This document shows positions 1 through 5,363 of a stretch of DNA of 7,271 nt, in pieces. The stretch is from an uncultured Butyricicoccus sp. (GTDB lineage Bacteria > Bacillota > Clostridia > Oscillospirales > Butyricicoccaceae). The DNA lies in contig USLE01000054.1 in the NCBI GenBank assembly GCA_900555465.1, positions 1 to 7,271 of the forward strand, given 5' to 3'. The notes under the pieces were generated by a model. The model was not told the origin of the DNA. It saw only the letters and a list, made by a program, of their open reading frames with translations, and did not search any database. Numbering within the stretch: position 1 is the stretch's first letter; each line of letters starts with the position of its first letter. The translations under genes were made by a program, and so were the position numbers.

Positions 1-63
1 AAACCAGTAATTGTTCAACTCGTCATTGGCAAAGGCATTCAGCAGGCTGAACGGTGCGTCCCC
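1..63 (-). pseudogene. 5'-truncated fragment of an AAA-ATPase-like / PD-(D/E)XK nuclease-superfamily protein
   Basis: Reading the minus strand leftwards from position 63 gives GDAPFSLLNAFANDELNNYW followed by F, open to the window edge. This resembles the central NPFSLLNAF...YWF(x)TGTP motif of the AAA-ATPase-like family (Pfam AAA-ATPase_like plus a C-terminal PD-(D/E)XK-type domain), proteins of about 500 residues common in Bacteroidetes and gut Clostridia. In the family this motif lies after the ATPase domain, so about 250-300 residues should be encoded just to its right. Instead the frame meets a stop at 124-126, has no ATG, and the DNA is repeat-rich up to the kinase gene at 371. I infer that the gene lost its 5' part by deletion or rearrangement next to the repeats. 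Recognition rests on about 20 residues recalled from family knowledge, and nothing left of position 1 is visible. Confidence 0.55.
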
Positions 64-133
64 GTGGGATAGCACCCGCCCTTCTTGTTGCTTTGAGCAA
101 GTGGGCGGCGGAAAGTTTGGCGTTACGCACCTT

Positions 134-156
134 GCGCGCGCAGCGCGCCCTGTAGG
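134..156. repeat. Degenerate copy of the GC palindrome module
   Basis: GCGCGC (134-139), a 3-nt loop and GCGCGC (143-148) form a short hairpin followed by CCTGTAGG. The clean module copies elsewhere read GCGCGCCCCTACGG, so this looks like a decayed member in the same orientation as the copy at 338-362. Because the GC background is high, a chance resemblance cannot be excluded. Confidence 0.35.
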
Positions 157-172
157 AGAGGGTGGTGATTCG

Positions 173-239
173 CAAGAGGCAGGGGGAACCTAAGGTTCCC
201 CCTCCTCTTGTGCGCGAGGCGGCCGCGCAGGCCGCATTC
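173..239. repeat. Composite hairpin repeat, copy 1
   Basis: The left half is a long hairpin: CAAGAGG (173-179) pairs with CCTCTTG (204-210), and GGGGGAACC (182-190) pairs with GGTTCCCCC (194-202) around a TAA loop. It is followed directly by a second hairpin, GCGGCC-GCGCA-GGCCGC. The segment from TGTGCGCGAGG to GGCCGCATT (about 209-238) recurs base for base at about 5285-5314, where a different hairpin with the same CAAGAGG start precedes it. No T-run follows on either strand, so it is not a typical intrinsic terminator. It is best described as an interspersed intergenic palindromic repeat of unknown function. Confidence 0.7.
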
Positions 240-337
240 CCGCCCGCTAAGAGCCGGCATATACGTTTGCCACGTTGGGCGAACCGCCCCGCCGCGCAGG
301 CGCAAATTCCGCCCACTTAGGAAGTGAGCACCCAGCC

Positions 338-362
338 GGGCGCGCAGTGCGCGCCCCTACGG
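338..362. repeat. GGGCGCGC-AGT-GCGCGCCC palindrome with CCTACGG tail
   Basis: An 8-bp perfect stem (338-345 with 349-356) around a 3-nt loop is followed by CTACGG. The same module, stem variants included, occurs at 4178-4200, 4212-4233 and 5066-5086, always outside genes. This copy begins just 9 bp past the kinase stop codon, so a kinase transcript would end in or run through the hairpin. Confidence 0.7.
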
Positions 363-370
363 ACAGCCCT

Positions 371-1267
371 TTACTGCCCTCTCGGCAGAAACAGCGAAAA
401 CGTGCTCCCCTTGCCGGGACGCGACGTGACCTTGATATACCCGCCGTTTGCCGCGGCGATCTCGCGCGCGAGATACAGCCCCAGCCCGACGCCCTGCGCA
501 TCCCGCACCGCGGGGGAGCGGTAAAACCGCTCGAAGATGCGTGCCTGCTCGTCCTCCGGGATGCCGGGGCCGGTGTCGGCCACGTCGATGCGGCAAAACA
601 GCTCGTAGGGCGTGACCGAAACCGTCACGCTGCCGCCCGCGGGCGTGTACTTGATGGCGTTGTCGATCAGGTTGCCGAGCGCCTCCTGCGTCCACTTGGG
701 GTCAAAGCATGCAGTAACCTCTGCGGGCATGCAGGAAAGCTGCACCCCGCGCCGCGCAGCCTCGCCCTGCGCCGCCTGCACCGCAGCTGCGGTGAGCGCG
801 CCCACGTCCGCCGGGCGGGACTGCACCGCGATCACGCCGGTCTCCAGCCGTCCGGCCTTGACCAGCGATTCGATCAGAAATTGCAGCTTCTCGGCCTGCG
901 CGATCAGCTGCTCCACATAGCCGCAGCAGTCCTCCGGCAGGTCCTGATCCGCGAGCAGCCCGGCGTACAGCAAAAGGTTCGCGATCGGCGTTTTGGTCTG
1001 GTGTGACACGTCCGCGATCAGTCCCTGCACGCGCGCCCGGTCCTCGGCGAGCCGCGCAGCGGAGGTGCCGCTCGCGTCCAGATAGTGCCCCAGCTTTGCT
1101 TCGACCGCGGACAGGCGGCTTTCATCGAAGTGCGCGGGGGTGAACGCGCCGCGGATCGCGTCGTCCAGCATGCGGTCCAGGCTGTTCATGGTGCGGCGCA
1201 GCCGCAGACGGTCGTACACGATCACGCCCGCCGCCGCGAGCACGGCAAGGCCTGCAATCCAGATCAT
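371..1267 (-). CDS. Sensor histidine kinase with a single membrane helix (Bce/VanS-like group)
   Basis: This 298-residue protein should autophosphorylate and pass phosphate to the regulator encoded just upstream. Residues 2-18 form one membrane helix, followed by a basic stretch (DRLRLRR) and about 60 residues of linker, with no second helix or outer sensing domain. The HisKA H-box is at 86-94 (VSHQTKTPI, phospho-acceptor His89), the N-box at 199-207 (N203), G1 at 231-236 (DTGPGI), the F-box near 245-250 and G2 at 259-264 (GVGLGL), so all catalytic motifs are present. The start is well supported: its ATG overlaps the regulator stop as ATGA (1264-1267), implying coupled translation. BceS-type kinases normally have two helices with a tiny loop and sense through their ABC transporter; one helix is even more reduced. 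The kinase assignment is firm, but the Bce-type role is inferred from the neighbours. Confidence 0.93.
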   Translation of the reverse strand: MIWIAGLAVLAAAGVIVYDRLRLRRTMNSLDRMLDDAIRGAFTPAHFDESRLSAVEAKLGHYLDASGTSAARLAEDRARVQGLIADVSHQTKTPIANLLLYAGLLADQDLPEDCCGYVEQLIAQAEKLQFLIESLVKAGRLETGVIAVQSRPADVGALTAAAVQAAQGEAARRGVQLSCMPAEVTACFDPKWTQEALGNLIDNAIKYTPAGGSVTVSVTPYELFCRIDVADTGPGIPEDEQARIFERFYRSPAVRDAQGVGLGLYLAREIAAANGGYIKVTSRPGKGSTFSLFLPRGQ

Positions 1268-1935
1268 ACTTCCACCGCCCAGCTATAGCCCACGCCGTAT
1301 ACGGTCCTGATGGGCGCGTTTTTGCCCAGCTTGCGCCGCAGCCGCCCGACTGTGACCGAAAGCGCATTTTCGTCCACATATTCCGCGCCGTCCGTCCAGA
1401 TGCGGTCGAGCAGGGTGTCGCGCGGCAGGGTGTGCCCGCGGTTTTCGACCAGCAGGCGCAGCAGCCGCTGCTCGGTCTGGGAGAGCTGGAGCGGCTTGCC
1501 GTCTGCGGTGAAGTCCAGCCGGGCAAAGTCAAACCGGAAACCGTCCTGCTCAAATACAGCGGGGGCAGGCGCGGGCGAGTTCCGGCGCAGCGCAGCGTCC
1601 ACGCGGGCGCGCAGCACGGCGAGCGAAAAGGGCTTGGTGATGTAGTCGTCCGCGCCGAGGGTCAGGCCGGTCACGATGTCGGTCTCGAGGTCGTTCGCCG
1701 TCAGCAGGAGGACCGGCGGGCCGCCCGCAGCGCGCGTTTCTTCGAGCAGCGTCAGCCCCGAGCCGTCCGGCAGGTTGATATCAAAGATGGCAAGGTCAAA
1801 GGACGAGGCGGCAAGCGCCCTGCGCGCCCCGGCGCAGTCGGAGGCCAGCGTGCAGGCGCGTTCCGCGCCCTCCAGCGCAAGCACCAGCCCGCGGCCGAGC
1901 GCGGGGTCGTCCTCGACGATCAAAATGTGTTCCAT
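1264..1935 (-). CDS. OmpR/PhoB-family response regulator
   Basis: This 223-residue, two-domain regulator has a receiver at about 1-117 and a winged-helix DNA-binding domain at about 128-223. Receiver landmarks are the acidic pair D9-D10 after ILIVE, phospho-acceptor Asp52 (IFDINLPDG), Thr79 and Lys101 (ITKPF). The C-terminal domain shows the usual OmpR elements: LSQTEQRLLRLL, a recognition region near ENALSVTVGRLRRKL, and the closing hairpin RTVYGVGYSW. The ATG at 1935 is chosen because GAGGTGA (1947-1941) lies 5 nt before it and the protein then starts exactly with MEHILIVEDD; a longer open frame to 2064 has no such support and would overlap the permease end. It is expected to activate the adjacent ABC transporter genes, as BceR does, but I found no clear BceR-like inverted repeat upstream of the ATPase. 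It shares an operon with the kinase. Confidence 0.95.
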   Translation of the reverse strand: MEHILIVEDDPALGRGLVLALEGAERACTLASDCAGARRALAASSFDLAIFDINLPDGSGLTLLEETRAAGGPPVLLLTANDLETDIVTGLTLGADDYITKPFSLAVLRARVDAALRRNSPAPAPAVFEQDGFRFDFARLDFTADGKPLQLSQTEQRLLRLLVENRGHTLPRDTLLDRIWTDGAEYVDENALSVTVGRLRRKLGKNAPIRTVYGVGYSWAVEV

Positions 1936-1953
1936 TGGGTTCACCTCGCTCCC

Positions 1954-1983
1954 ATTATAACAGAAACGGGGCGCGCATGAAAG
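1954..1983 (-). promoter_or_regulatory. Candidate promoter of the regulator-kinase operon
   Basis: On the minus strand TGTTATAAT (1962-1954) is a perfect -10 box with an extended -10 TG. The -35 position is poor (CTTTCA at an 18-bp spacing, 3 of 6 matches). The predicted start would lie near 1947, leaving a very short leader of about 12 nt that begins at the Shine-Dalgarno sequence. This would let regulator and kinase be made independently of the transporter genes. Confidence 0.45.
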
Positions 1984-1992
1984 CGCACCCCG
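1964..1992 (-). terminator. Terminator-like hairpin after the permease gene
   Basis: On the minus strand CGGGGTGCGC (1992-1983), a 6-nt loop and GCGCGCCCCG (1976-1967) form a 10-bp stem with one mismatch, followed by TTTCTGTTAT. It starts 14 bp past the permease stop. The T-tract is short, so termination may be partial. It separates the transporter genes from the regulator-kinase pair and abuts the -10 box at 1954-1959. Confidence 0.55.
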
Positions 1993-2005
1993 ATAAACAA
2001 CAAGC

Positions 2006-4138
2006 TCAGGAATGGATATGCAGCGCGCGGCACACGCTCCGGCGCGTGATGCGGTACACTGCATACAGCAGCACGGACACCCCGGCGACCATCGCCGCGC
2101 AGGACGTGATGCCCGCCAGCTCGGCGGAGGTAAACCCGTAAGGATCGCCGTTAAAGTACATGATCATCATGTAAAACGCCCAGATCAGGCCGGTGCCGAC
2201 AATGGCGGGCACGAGGAACACACGGCTGATCTGCCCGCGTACCGAGCGGAACAGGTAGGCGTTCGGCGCGCCGAGGTGGCGCAGGTCGTCGTACACGCGT
2301 GCATTGACCAGCGCAATGGTCATGCAGCGGGTGAACGCGATGACGATGACCGCCGCGAAGCACACAATGGCGATGAAGATGAACAGCATGAGGAACACCG
2401 CCATCGTGGTCACGAAGTCGTTCTGGTCGAGGATGCGGAACTGCGGCATGTACTTCCAGTAGCCGCGGAAGCCGGAGGAGTCGCGGTCATTGTAGTCGAT
2501 GGTTTCCAGCCCGCGGGCCGCCGCAGCCTCGGGGGAGAACTCGTAGGGCTCGCCCGCCCGCGCGGCAAGCGTGGCTGCCACATCGTCGTAATAGTCGCCA
2601 ACCTCGACTGCGGGGCCGGAGCGGTCGACGATCTCGTTAAACAGCGCGTTGGCGAAAGCGTAGCTGTTTTCCACGTCCGCGACGTTGAAGAACACATATT
2701 CCTCGCGGTAGATATCGGTCAGCCCCTCGGAGAGCACGGCATAGTCCGCGTCGTCCAGCACATAGCAGCCCAGCAGCATGGTGTACCACAGCGGCTCGGC
2801 CGGGGTCACGTCCATCTCCGCACCGGTCGCCATGTTGGTCAGGTGGGTCACGTCGCCGCCCGAGAGGTAGCCGCTGCCGCCCTCGTCGTCCAGCACGTTG
2901 GCGCAGGTGCCGGGCTGGAGGTAGACGTGCTGGCCGGTCAGGGCGTTGTACGCGCTTTCGGAAAAGAAGGTCGCGCCGTCCAGAATTTCGGCATACTCAG
3001 TCGTATAGGTGGCACCGAAGCCGGTCTCGGTCTCGATTTGCCGCATACCGTCCGTGCCGAGCACGGCGGCCTCCTGCTGCGCCCACGAGGTGATCTCGAC
3101 GTTTGCCTCGTCCGCGAGCGCCTGCACCTCATCCCGCTGGGGCAGGCTCTGGTCGGCACGCCAGTGGTATTCATAGTCGATCGGGCGCGTGGCGTAGGTG
3201 TTCTCCGCGCTTGTGGACAGCATGGGCGCGTAGAAGGATGCAAAGTACGCGCCGCCGATCAGCAGGGTCATGACCAGCATGTTGCGCACGGTCTGGCGGC
3301 CCTGGAACTTCATCATCGAGGTGGAGATGATGTTCTTCCAACGCTTTTTGTGCCCGCCCCAGCCGTTAACCACGGTGTGCAGCAGAATCATATACAGGCC
3401 TGCGAGCGCGGGCAGGTAGAAGATCGCATCCACCACGCTGGGCGCGTACCAGTGCAGCACGCGGACGAAAAAGCTCGGCATCAGGTAGCCCAAGGCCGCG
3501 CCGAGGACAGCGAGCAGGATGCCCACCGGGCCGTACCACCGCCTGACTTCGCGGATGGGCTCGGACTTGTGCGACTCCTGCACAATGTCGATGATGTTGG
3601 TGCGGCGGATGAAGCGCGCGGCGAGGAAAAACAGCATCACGACCACATAGGCCGCGAACGCGAGCGCGAGCAGGTAGGCCTGCGGGTCAAAGGACAGCGG
3701 CATCTCCTGCGAGTCCACGAGGAAGGTGCGGAACAGCTGCCAGATGCCCCACGCGAGCGGCGCGCCCAGCACCGCGCCCGCGGCGCACGAGCCGAACGCG
3801 ATGAGCGCGAGCTCTTTTCCCAGCTCGCGGCGCAGCTGCCCGCGCGTCGCGCCGAGCGCGAGGAACACGCCGGTCTCGCGCGACTTCTGGCGGAAGAACA
3901 GCCCGGCGGCATAGGTGGTGAACACCGCGCAGCCGAGCACCGCGAGCACGAACACCATCATCACCTGCTTGCGGCTGTCGCCGCCCTCGGGCAGAATGGT
4001 GAGGATGGTGGGCGAGCGCATCATGCACGCATAGGCGGTGATGAGCAGCACGGAAAAGAAGCAGCAGCCGGCGAGCAGCCCGTACTGCCCGCGGTTTTTG
4101 CGGCGCAGCGCCGCATGGACTTCGGAAAAGGTTTTCAT
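2006..4138 (-). CDS. FtsX-family ABC transporter permease, BceB-like 10-helix architecture
   Basis: This 710-residue membrane protein would be the permease partner of the ATPase encoded at 4244-4990. I see helices near 20-40, 60-82, 111-136, 154-176, 205-224, 235-257, 286-305, 578-602, 639-661 and 673-695. The FtsX signature with RETGVFLALGATRGQL (87-102) follows helix 2. One large outer domain (about 307-576, 270 residues) sits between helices 7 and 8, the layout of BceB-type permeases in antimicrobial-peptide resistance. The total is somewhat longer than BceB (about 650). The outer domain is strongly acidic (about 48 Asp/Glu against about 12 Lys/Arg, with one Lys), which could suit a cationic ligand. 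The ATG at 4138 has GGAG 10 nt upstream. The substrate is unknown; a bacitracin/lantibiotic-type peptide or lipid-II-cycle target is inferred from the architecture and the adjacent two-component pair. Confidence 0.92.
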   Translation of the reverse strand: MKTFSEVHAALRRKNRGQYGLLAGCCFFSVLLITAYACMMRSPTILTILPEGGDSRKQVMMVFVLAVLGCAVFTTYAAGLFFRQKSRETGVFLALGATRGQLRRELGKELALIAFGSCAAGAVLGAPLAWGIWQLFRTFLVDSQEMPLSFDPQAYLLALAFAAYVVVMLFFLAARFIRRTNIIDIVQESHKSEPIREVRRWYGPVGILLAVLGAALGYLMPSFFVRVLHWYAPSVVDAIFYLPALAGLYMILLHTVVNGWGGHKKRWKNIISTSMMKFQGRQTVRNMLVMTLLIGGAYFASFYAPMLSTSAENTYATRPIDYEYHWRADQSLPQRDEVQALADEANVEITSWAQQEAAVLGTDGMRQIETETGFGATYTTEYAEILDGATFFSESAYNALTGQHVYLQPGTCANVLDDEGGSGYLSGGDVTHLTNMATGAEMDVTPAEPLWYTMLLGCYVLDDADYAVLSEGLTDIYREEYVFFNVADVENSYAFANALFNEIVDRSGPAVEVGDYYDDVAATLAARAGEPYEFSPEAAAARGLETIDYNDRDSSGFRGYWKYMPQFRILDQNDFVTTMAVFLMLFIFIAIVCFAAVIVIAFTRCMTIALVNARVYDDLRHLGAPNAYLFRSVRGQISRVFLVPAIVGTGLIWAFYMMIMYFNGDPYGFTSAELAGITSCAAMVAGVSVLLYAVYRITRRSVCRALHIHS

Positions 4139-4243
4139 ATTGGTTCAACTCCGATCAATGGGATGAAGGTACGGCACGGGCGGCCAATGGCCGCCCCTAC
4201 GGGGGATAGCGTAGGGGCGCGCATTGCGCGCCCGCTTGTGCGG
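4139..4243. repeat. Two head-to-head palindromes between ATPase and permease genes
   Basis: GGGCGGCC-AAT-GGCCGCCC (4178-4196) and GGGCGCGC-ATT-GCGCGCCC (4215-4233) are each perfect 8-bp stems with a 3-nt loop. Their tails face each other: CCCCTACG (4194-4201) is the reverse complement of CGTAGGGG (4210-4217), so the pair can also fold as one larger inverted repeat. In a message running from ATPase to permease, both hairpins lie between the two genes, with the permease Shine-Dalgarno just after. They could stabilise message ends or tune the ATPase:permease ratio; this is inference. No T-tract suggests termination. Confidence 0.75.
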
Positions 4244-4990
4244 TCATGCTTCCGCCGACATTTCCCGGATGGCGTCCAGCAGCGCGTCCTGAAATGCGCC
4301 GCGGGCCTGTTCGCCCTTTTGCAGCGTGCGCCAGACCACGCCGTCGCGCAGGATGACCACGCGGTCGCAGAACGAGGCGGCGAACGAGTCGTGCGTGACC
4401 ATGAAGATGGTCGCGCCGAGCGCCTGCCGCGCCTGTGCAAAGCTGTCGATGACCGCGCGGGAGGACTTGGAATCCAGATTGCCGGTCGGCTCGTCGGCCA
4501 AAATCAGCAGCGGGTGGTTGATGAGCGCGCGGGCGACCGCGGTGCGCTGCTTTTCGCCGCCCGAGATCTCGGCGGGGTATTTGTCCCGGATGGCCGAGAT
4601 GCCGAACACGTCGCACAGGCTGTCCGCGTCATTTTCCATGCCGCGCGTGTGTTCGCCCGAGATGATGCGGGGCAGCAGGATGTTTTCGCGCACGGTCAGG
4701 CCGTCGAGCAGCAGGAAGTCCTGAAACACAAAGCCCAGCTTGCGGTTGCGCACCCTGGCGAGCGCGTCCTCGTCCAGCCGCGCGATCTCCTCGCCGCGCA
4801 GGGTGATGCTGCCGCTGTCCGCGGGGATGTAGCAGGAGATGCAGTTGAGGAGCGTGGTCTTGCCCGAGCCGCTCGGCCCCATGACGGCGACGAACTCGCC
4901 GTCACCGACCTCGAGGGACACGCCTTTGAGCACCTCGTAGGTGGCCTTGCCGACCTGATAGGATTTGTGCAGGTTTTGTACGGATAACAT
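4244..4990 (-). CDS. ABC transporter ATPase, BceA/LolD-type
   Basis: This 248-residue nucleotide-binding protein has every ABC motif: Walker A GPSGSGKTT (38-46), Q-loop Gln90 (VFQDFLLLDGLT), signature ISGGEKQR (142-149), Walker B LLILADEP (161-168, catalytic Glu167), D-loop NLDS and H-loop His200 (MVTHD). The signature reads SGGEK where SGGQQ is most usual, a common tolerated variant. The length and sequence style fit the MacB/LolD/BceA group that pairs with FtsX-type permeases. It is the first gene of the transporter pair, 105 bp ahead of the permease, a wider gap than is typical for such pairs. The ATG at 4990 follows AAAGGAAG by about 8 nt. A run of nine A residues on the coding strand (5034-5026) lies in the upstream leader. 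ATPase activity is near certain; peptide resistance is inferred from the neighbours. Confidence 0.95.
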   Translation of the reverse strand: MLSVQNLHKSYQVGKATYEVLKGVSLEVGDGEFVAVMGPSGSGKTTLLNCISCYIPADSGSITLRGEEIARLDEDALARVRNRKLGFVFQDFLLLDGLTVRENILLPRIISGEHTRGMENDADSLCDVFGISAIRDKYPAEISGGEKQRTAVARALINHPLLILADEPTGNLDSKSSRAVIDSFAQARQALGATIFMVTHDSFAASFCDRVVILRDGVVWRTLQKGEQARGAFQDALLDAIREMSAEA

Positions 4991-5065
4991 GGGATATCTT
5001 CCTTTCTAAGCGAAAAGTGGTTGCGTTTTTTTTTGATTTGCCCCATCGGGCGATTGGGATGCCGC

Positions 5066-5086
5066 AGGGGCGCGCATTGCGCGCCC
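5066..5086. repeat. GC palindrome module GGGCGCGC-ATT-GCGCGCCC
   Basis: The stem at 5068-5075 with 5079-5086 is base-for-base the same as the copy at 4215-4233, preceded here by CAG instead of GTAG. It lies about 75 bp upstream of the ATPase start codon, so a long 5' leader would contain it. Confidence 0.7.
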
Positions 5087-5152
5087 TTTCGCCGCTGACG
5101 CGGATTTTACGTGTGCTGATTCATAACTGCATATTCGCCATACACAATCTCC

Positions 5153-5177
5153 GTAGGGGCCGACGACTCGGCGGCCC
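5153..5177. repeat. Variant GTAGGGG palindrome module
   Basis: GTAGGGGCCGACGACTCGGC continues into GGCCC. It starts with the same CGTAGGGG as the copy at 4210, but the stem is different (CCGA with TCGG, plus GGG with CCC, and an unpaired CGG). It looks like another member of the same family of intergenic elements with a different stem sequence. Confidence 0.5.
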
Positions 5178-5228
5178 GTTCTATGGCACTGACGGGTTTC
5201 ATAATTGCTTGTGCTTAACTGTGTATTC

Positions 5229-5314
5229 GCGGCCTGCGCGGCCGCACTGCGGGCAAGAGGGGAGAAACTTCGTGTCTCCACTCCTGTGCGCGAGGCGGCC
5301 GCGCAGGCCGCATT
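5229..5314. repeat. Composite hairpin repeat, copy 2, flanked by inverted 17-mers
   Basis: GCGGCCTGCGCGGCCGC (5229-5245) is the exact reverse complement of GCGGCCGCGCAGGCCGC (about 5295-5311). Between them CAAGAGGGGAGAAAC...GTCTCCACTCC can form a central hairpin. The right half from TGTGCGCGAGG to GCCGCATT is shared exactly with copy 1 near 209-238, and both copies contain CAAGAGG at the left of the hairpin. The outline of inverted ends with a variable core is reminiscent of small palindromic mobile repeats, but I see no target-site duplication. Confidence 0.65.
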
Positions 5315-5327
5315 TTCGTCCGTAACA

Positions 5328-5343
5328 TGCGGGCACTCCCGCA
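5328..5343 (-). terminator. Weak hairpin downstream of the traX-like gene
   Basis: TGCGGG-CACT-CCCGCA forms a perfect 6-bp stem with a 4-nt loop, 20 bp past the TraX-family stop codon on the minus strand. It is followed there only by TGTTACGG, without a real T-tract, so any terminator role is uncertain. Confidence 0.25.
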
Positions 5344-5363
5344 CGCCTTAGAGCGAATACTTC

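Larger units (their letters stand above)
64..370. other. Repeat-rich gap without a convincing gene
   Basis: This 307-bp stretch lies between the broken AAA-ATPase-like fragment and the kinase stop codon. It holds at least three palindromic elements, at 134-148, 173-239 and 338-362. A partial echo of the 219-245 sequence occurs around 290-317 (GCCGCGCAGGC followed by an ATTCCGCCC-type tail). Open frames here are rich in Ala, Arg and Cys and have no recognisable domain. No T-rich intrinsic terminator for the kinase operon is visible on the minus strand; the GC palindromes may serve that purpose or the transcript may run on. Confidence 0.6.
4991..5363. other. Repeat-mosaic gap between traX-like and ATPase genes
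   Basis: This 373-bp stretch has no credible gene; its open frames consist of repeat sequence. It holds the GC palindrome module at 5066-5086, a related element at 5153-5177, and the composite hairpin repeat at 5229-5313. A duplicated stretch also occurs here: TAACTGCATATTCGCC at 5124-5139 and TAACTGTGTATTCGCG at 5216-5231 match at 13 of 16 positions. A T9 run lies at 5026-5034. The promoter of the ABC transporter genes must lie here or farther upstream, but I cannot identify it with confidence. Confidence 0.65.

Noticed and set aside
23..316. A 97-residue minus-strand frame in the left gap
   Set aside because: Its sequence (NAACAAASRT segment) is simply translated repeat, echoed in the frame at 5006-5344. 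There is no ribosome site or domain.
64..370. CRISPR-like array
   Set aside because: The repeats here are irregular in length, orientation and spacing, with no uniform spacers and no cas genes in the window.
275..1006. A 243-residue plus-strand frame over the kinase gene end
   Set aside because: It is antisense to the conserved kinase motifs, begins inside repeat DNA and has no domain.
2012..4987. A 991-residue open frame on the plus strand across the permease and ATPase genes
   Set aside because: It is antisense to two genes with clear domains. Its product is low-complexity (Arg, His, Glu, Ala rich), as expected from reading high-GC codons on the opposite strand, and it has no recognisable domain.
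5026..5034. T9 run as an intrinsic terminator on the plus strand
   Set aside because: No stable stem lies directly before it and no plus-strand gene ends there.
5120..5147. Possible minus-strand promoter TTGTGT-16 bp-TATGAA for the ABC transporter genes
   Set aside because: Only 3 of 6 and 4 of 6 matches with a short spacer, and it lies inside the duplicated repeat-like stretch. Not strong enough to list.
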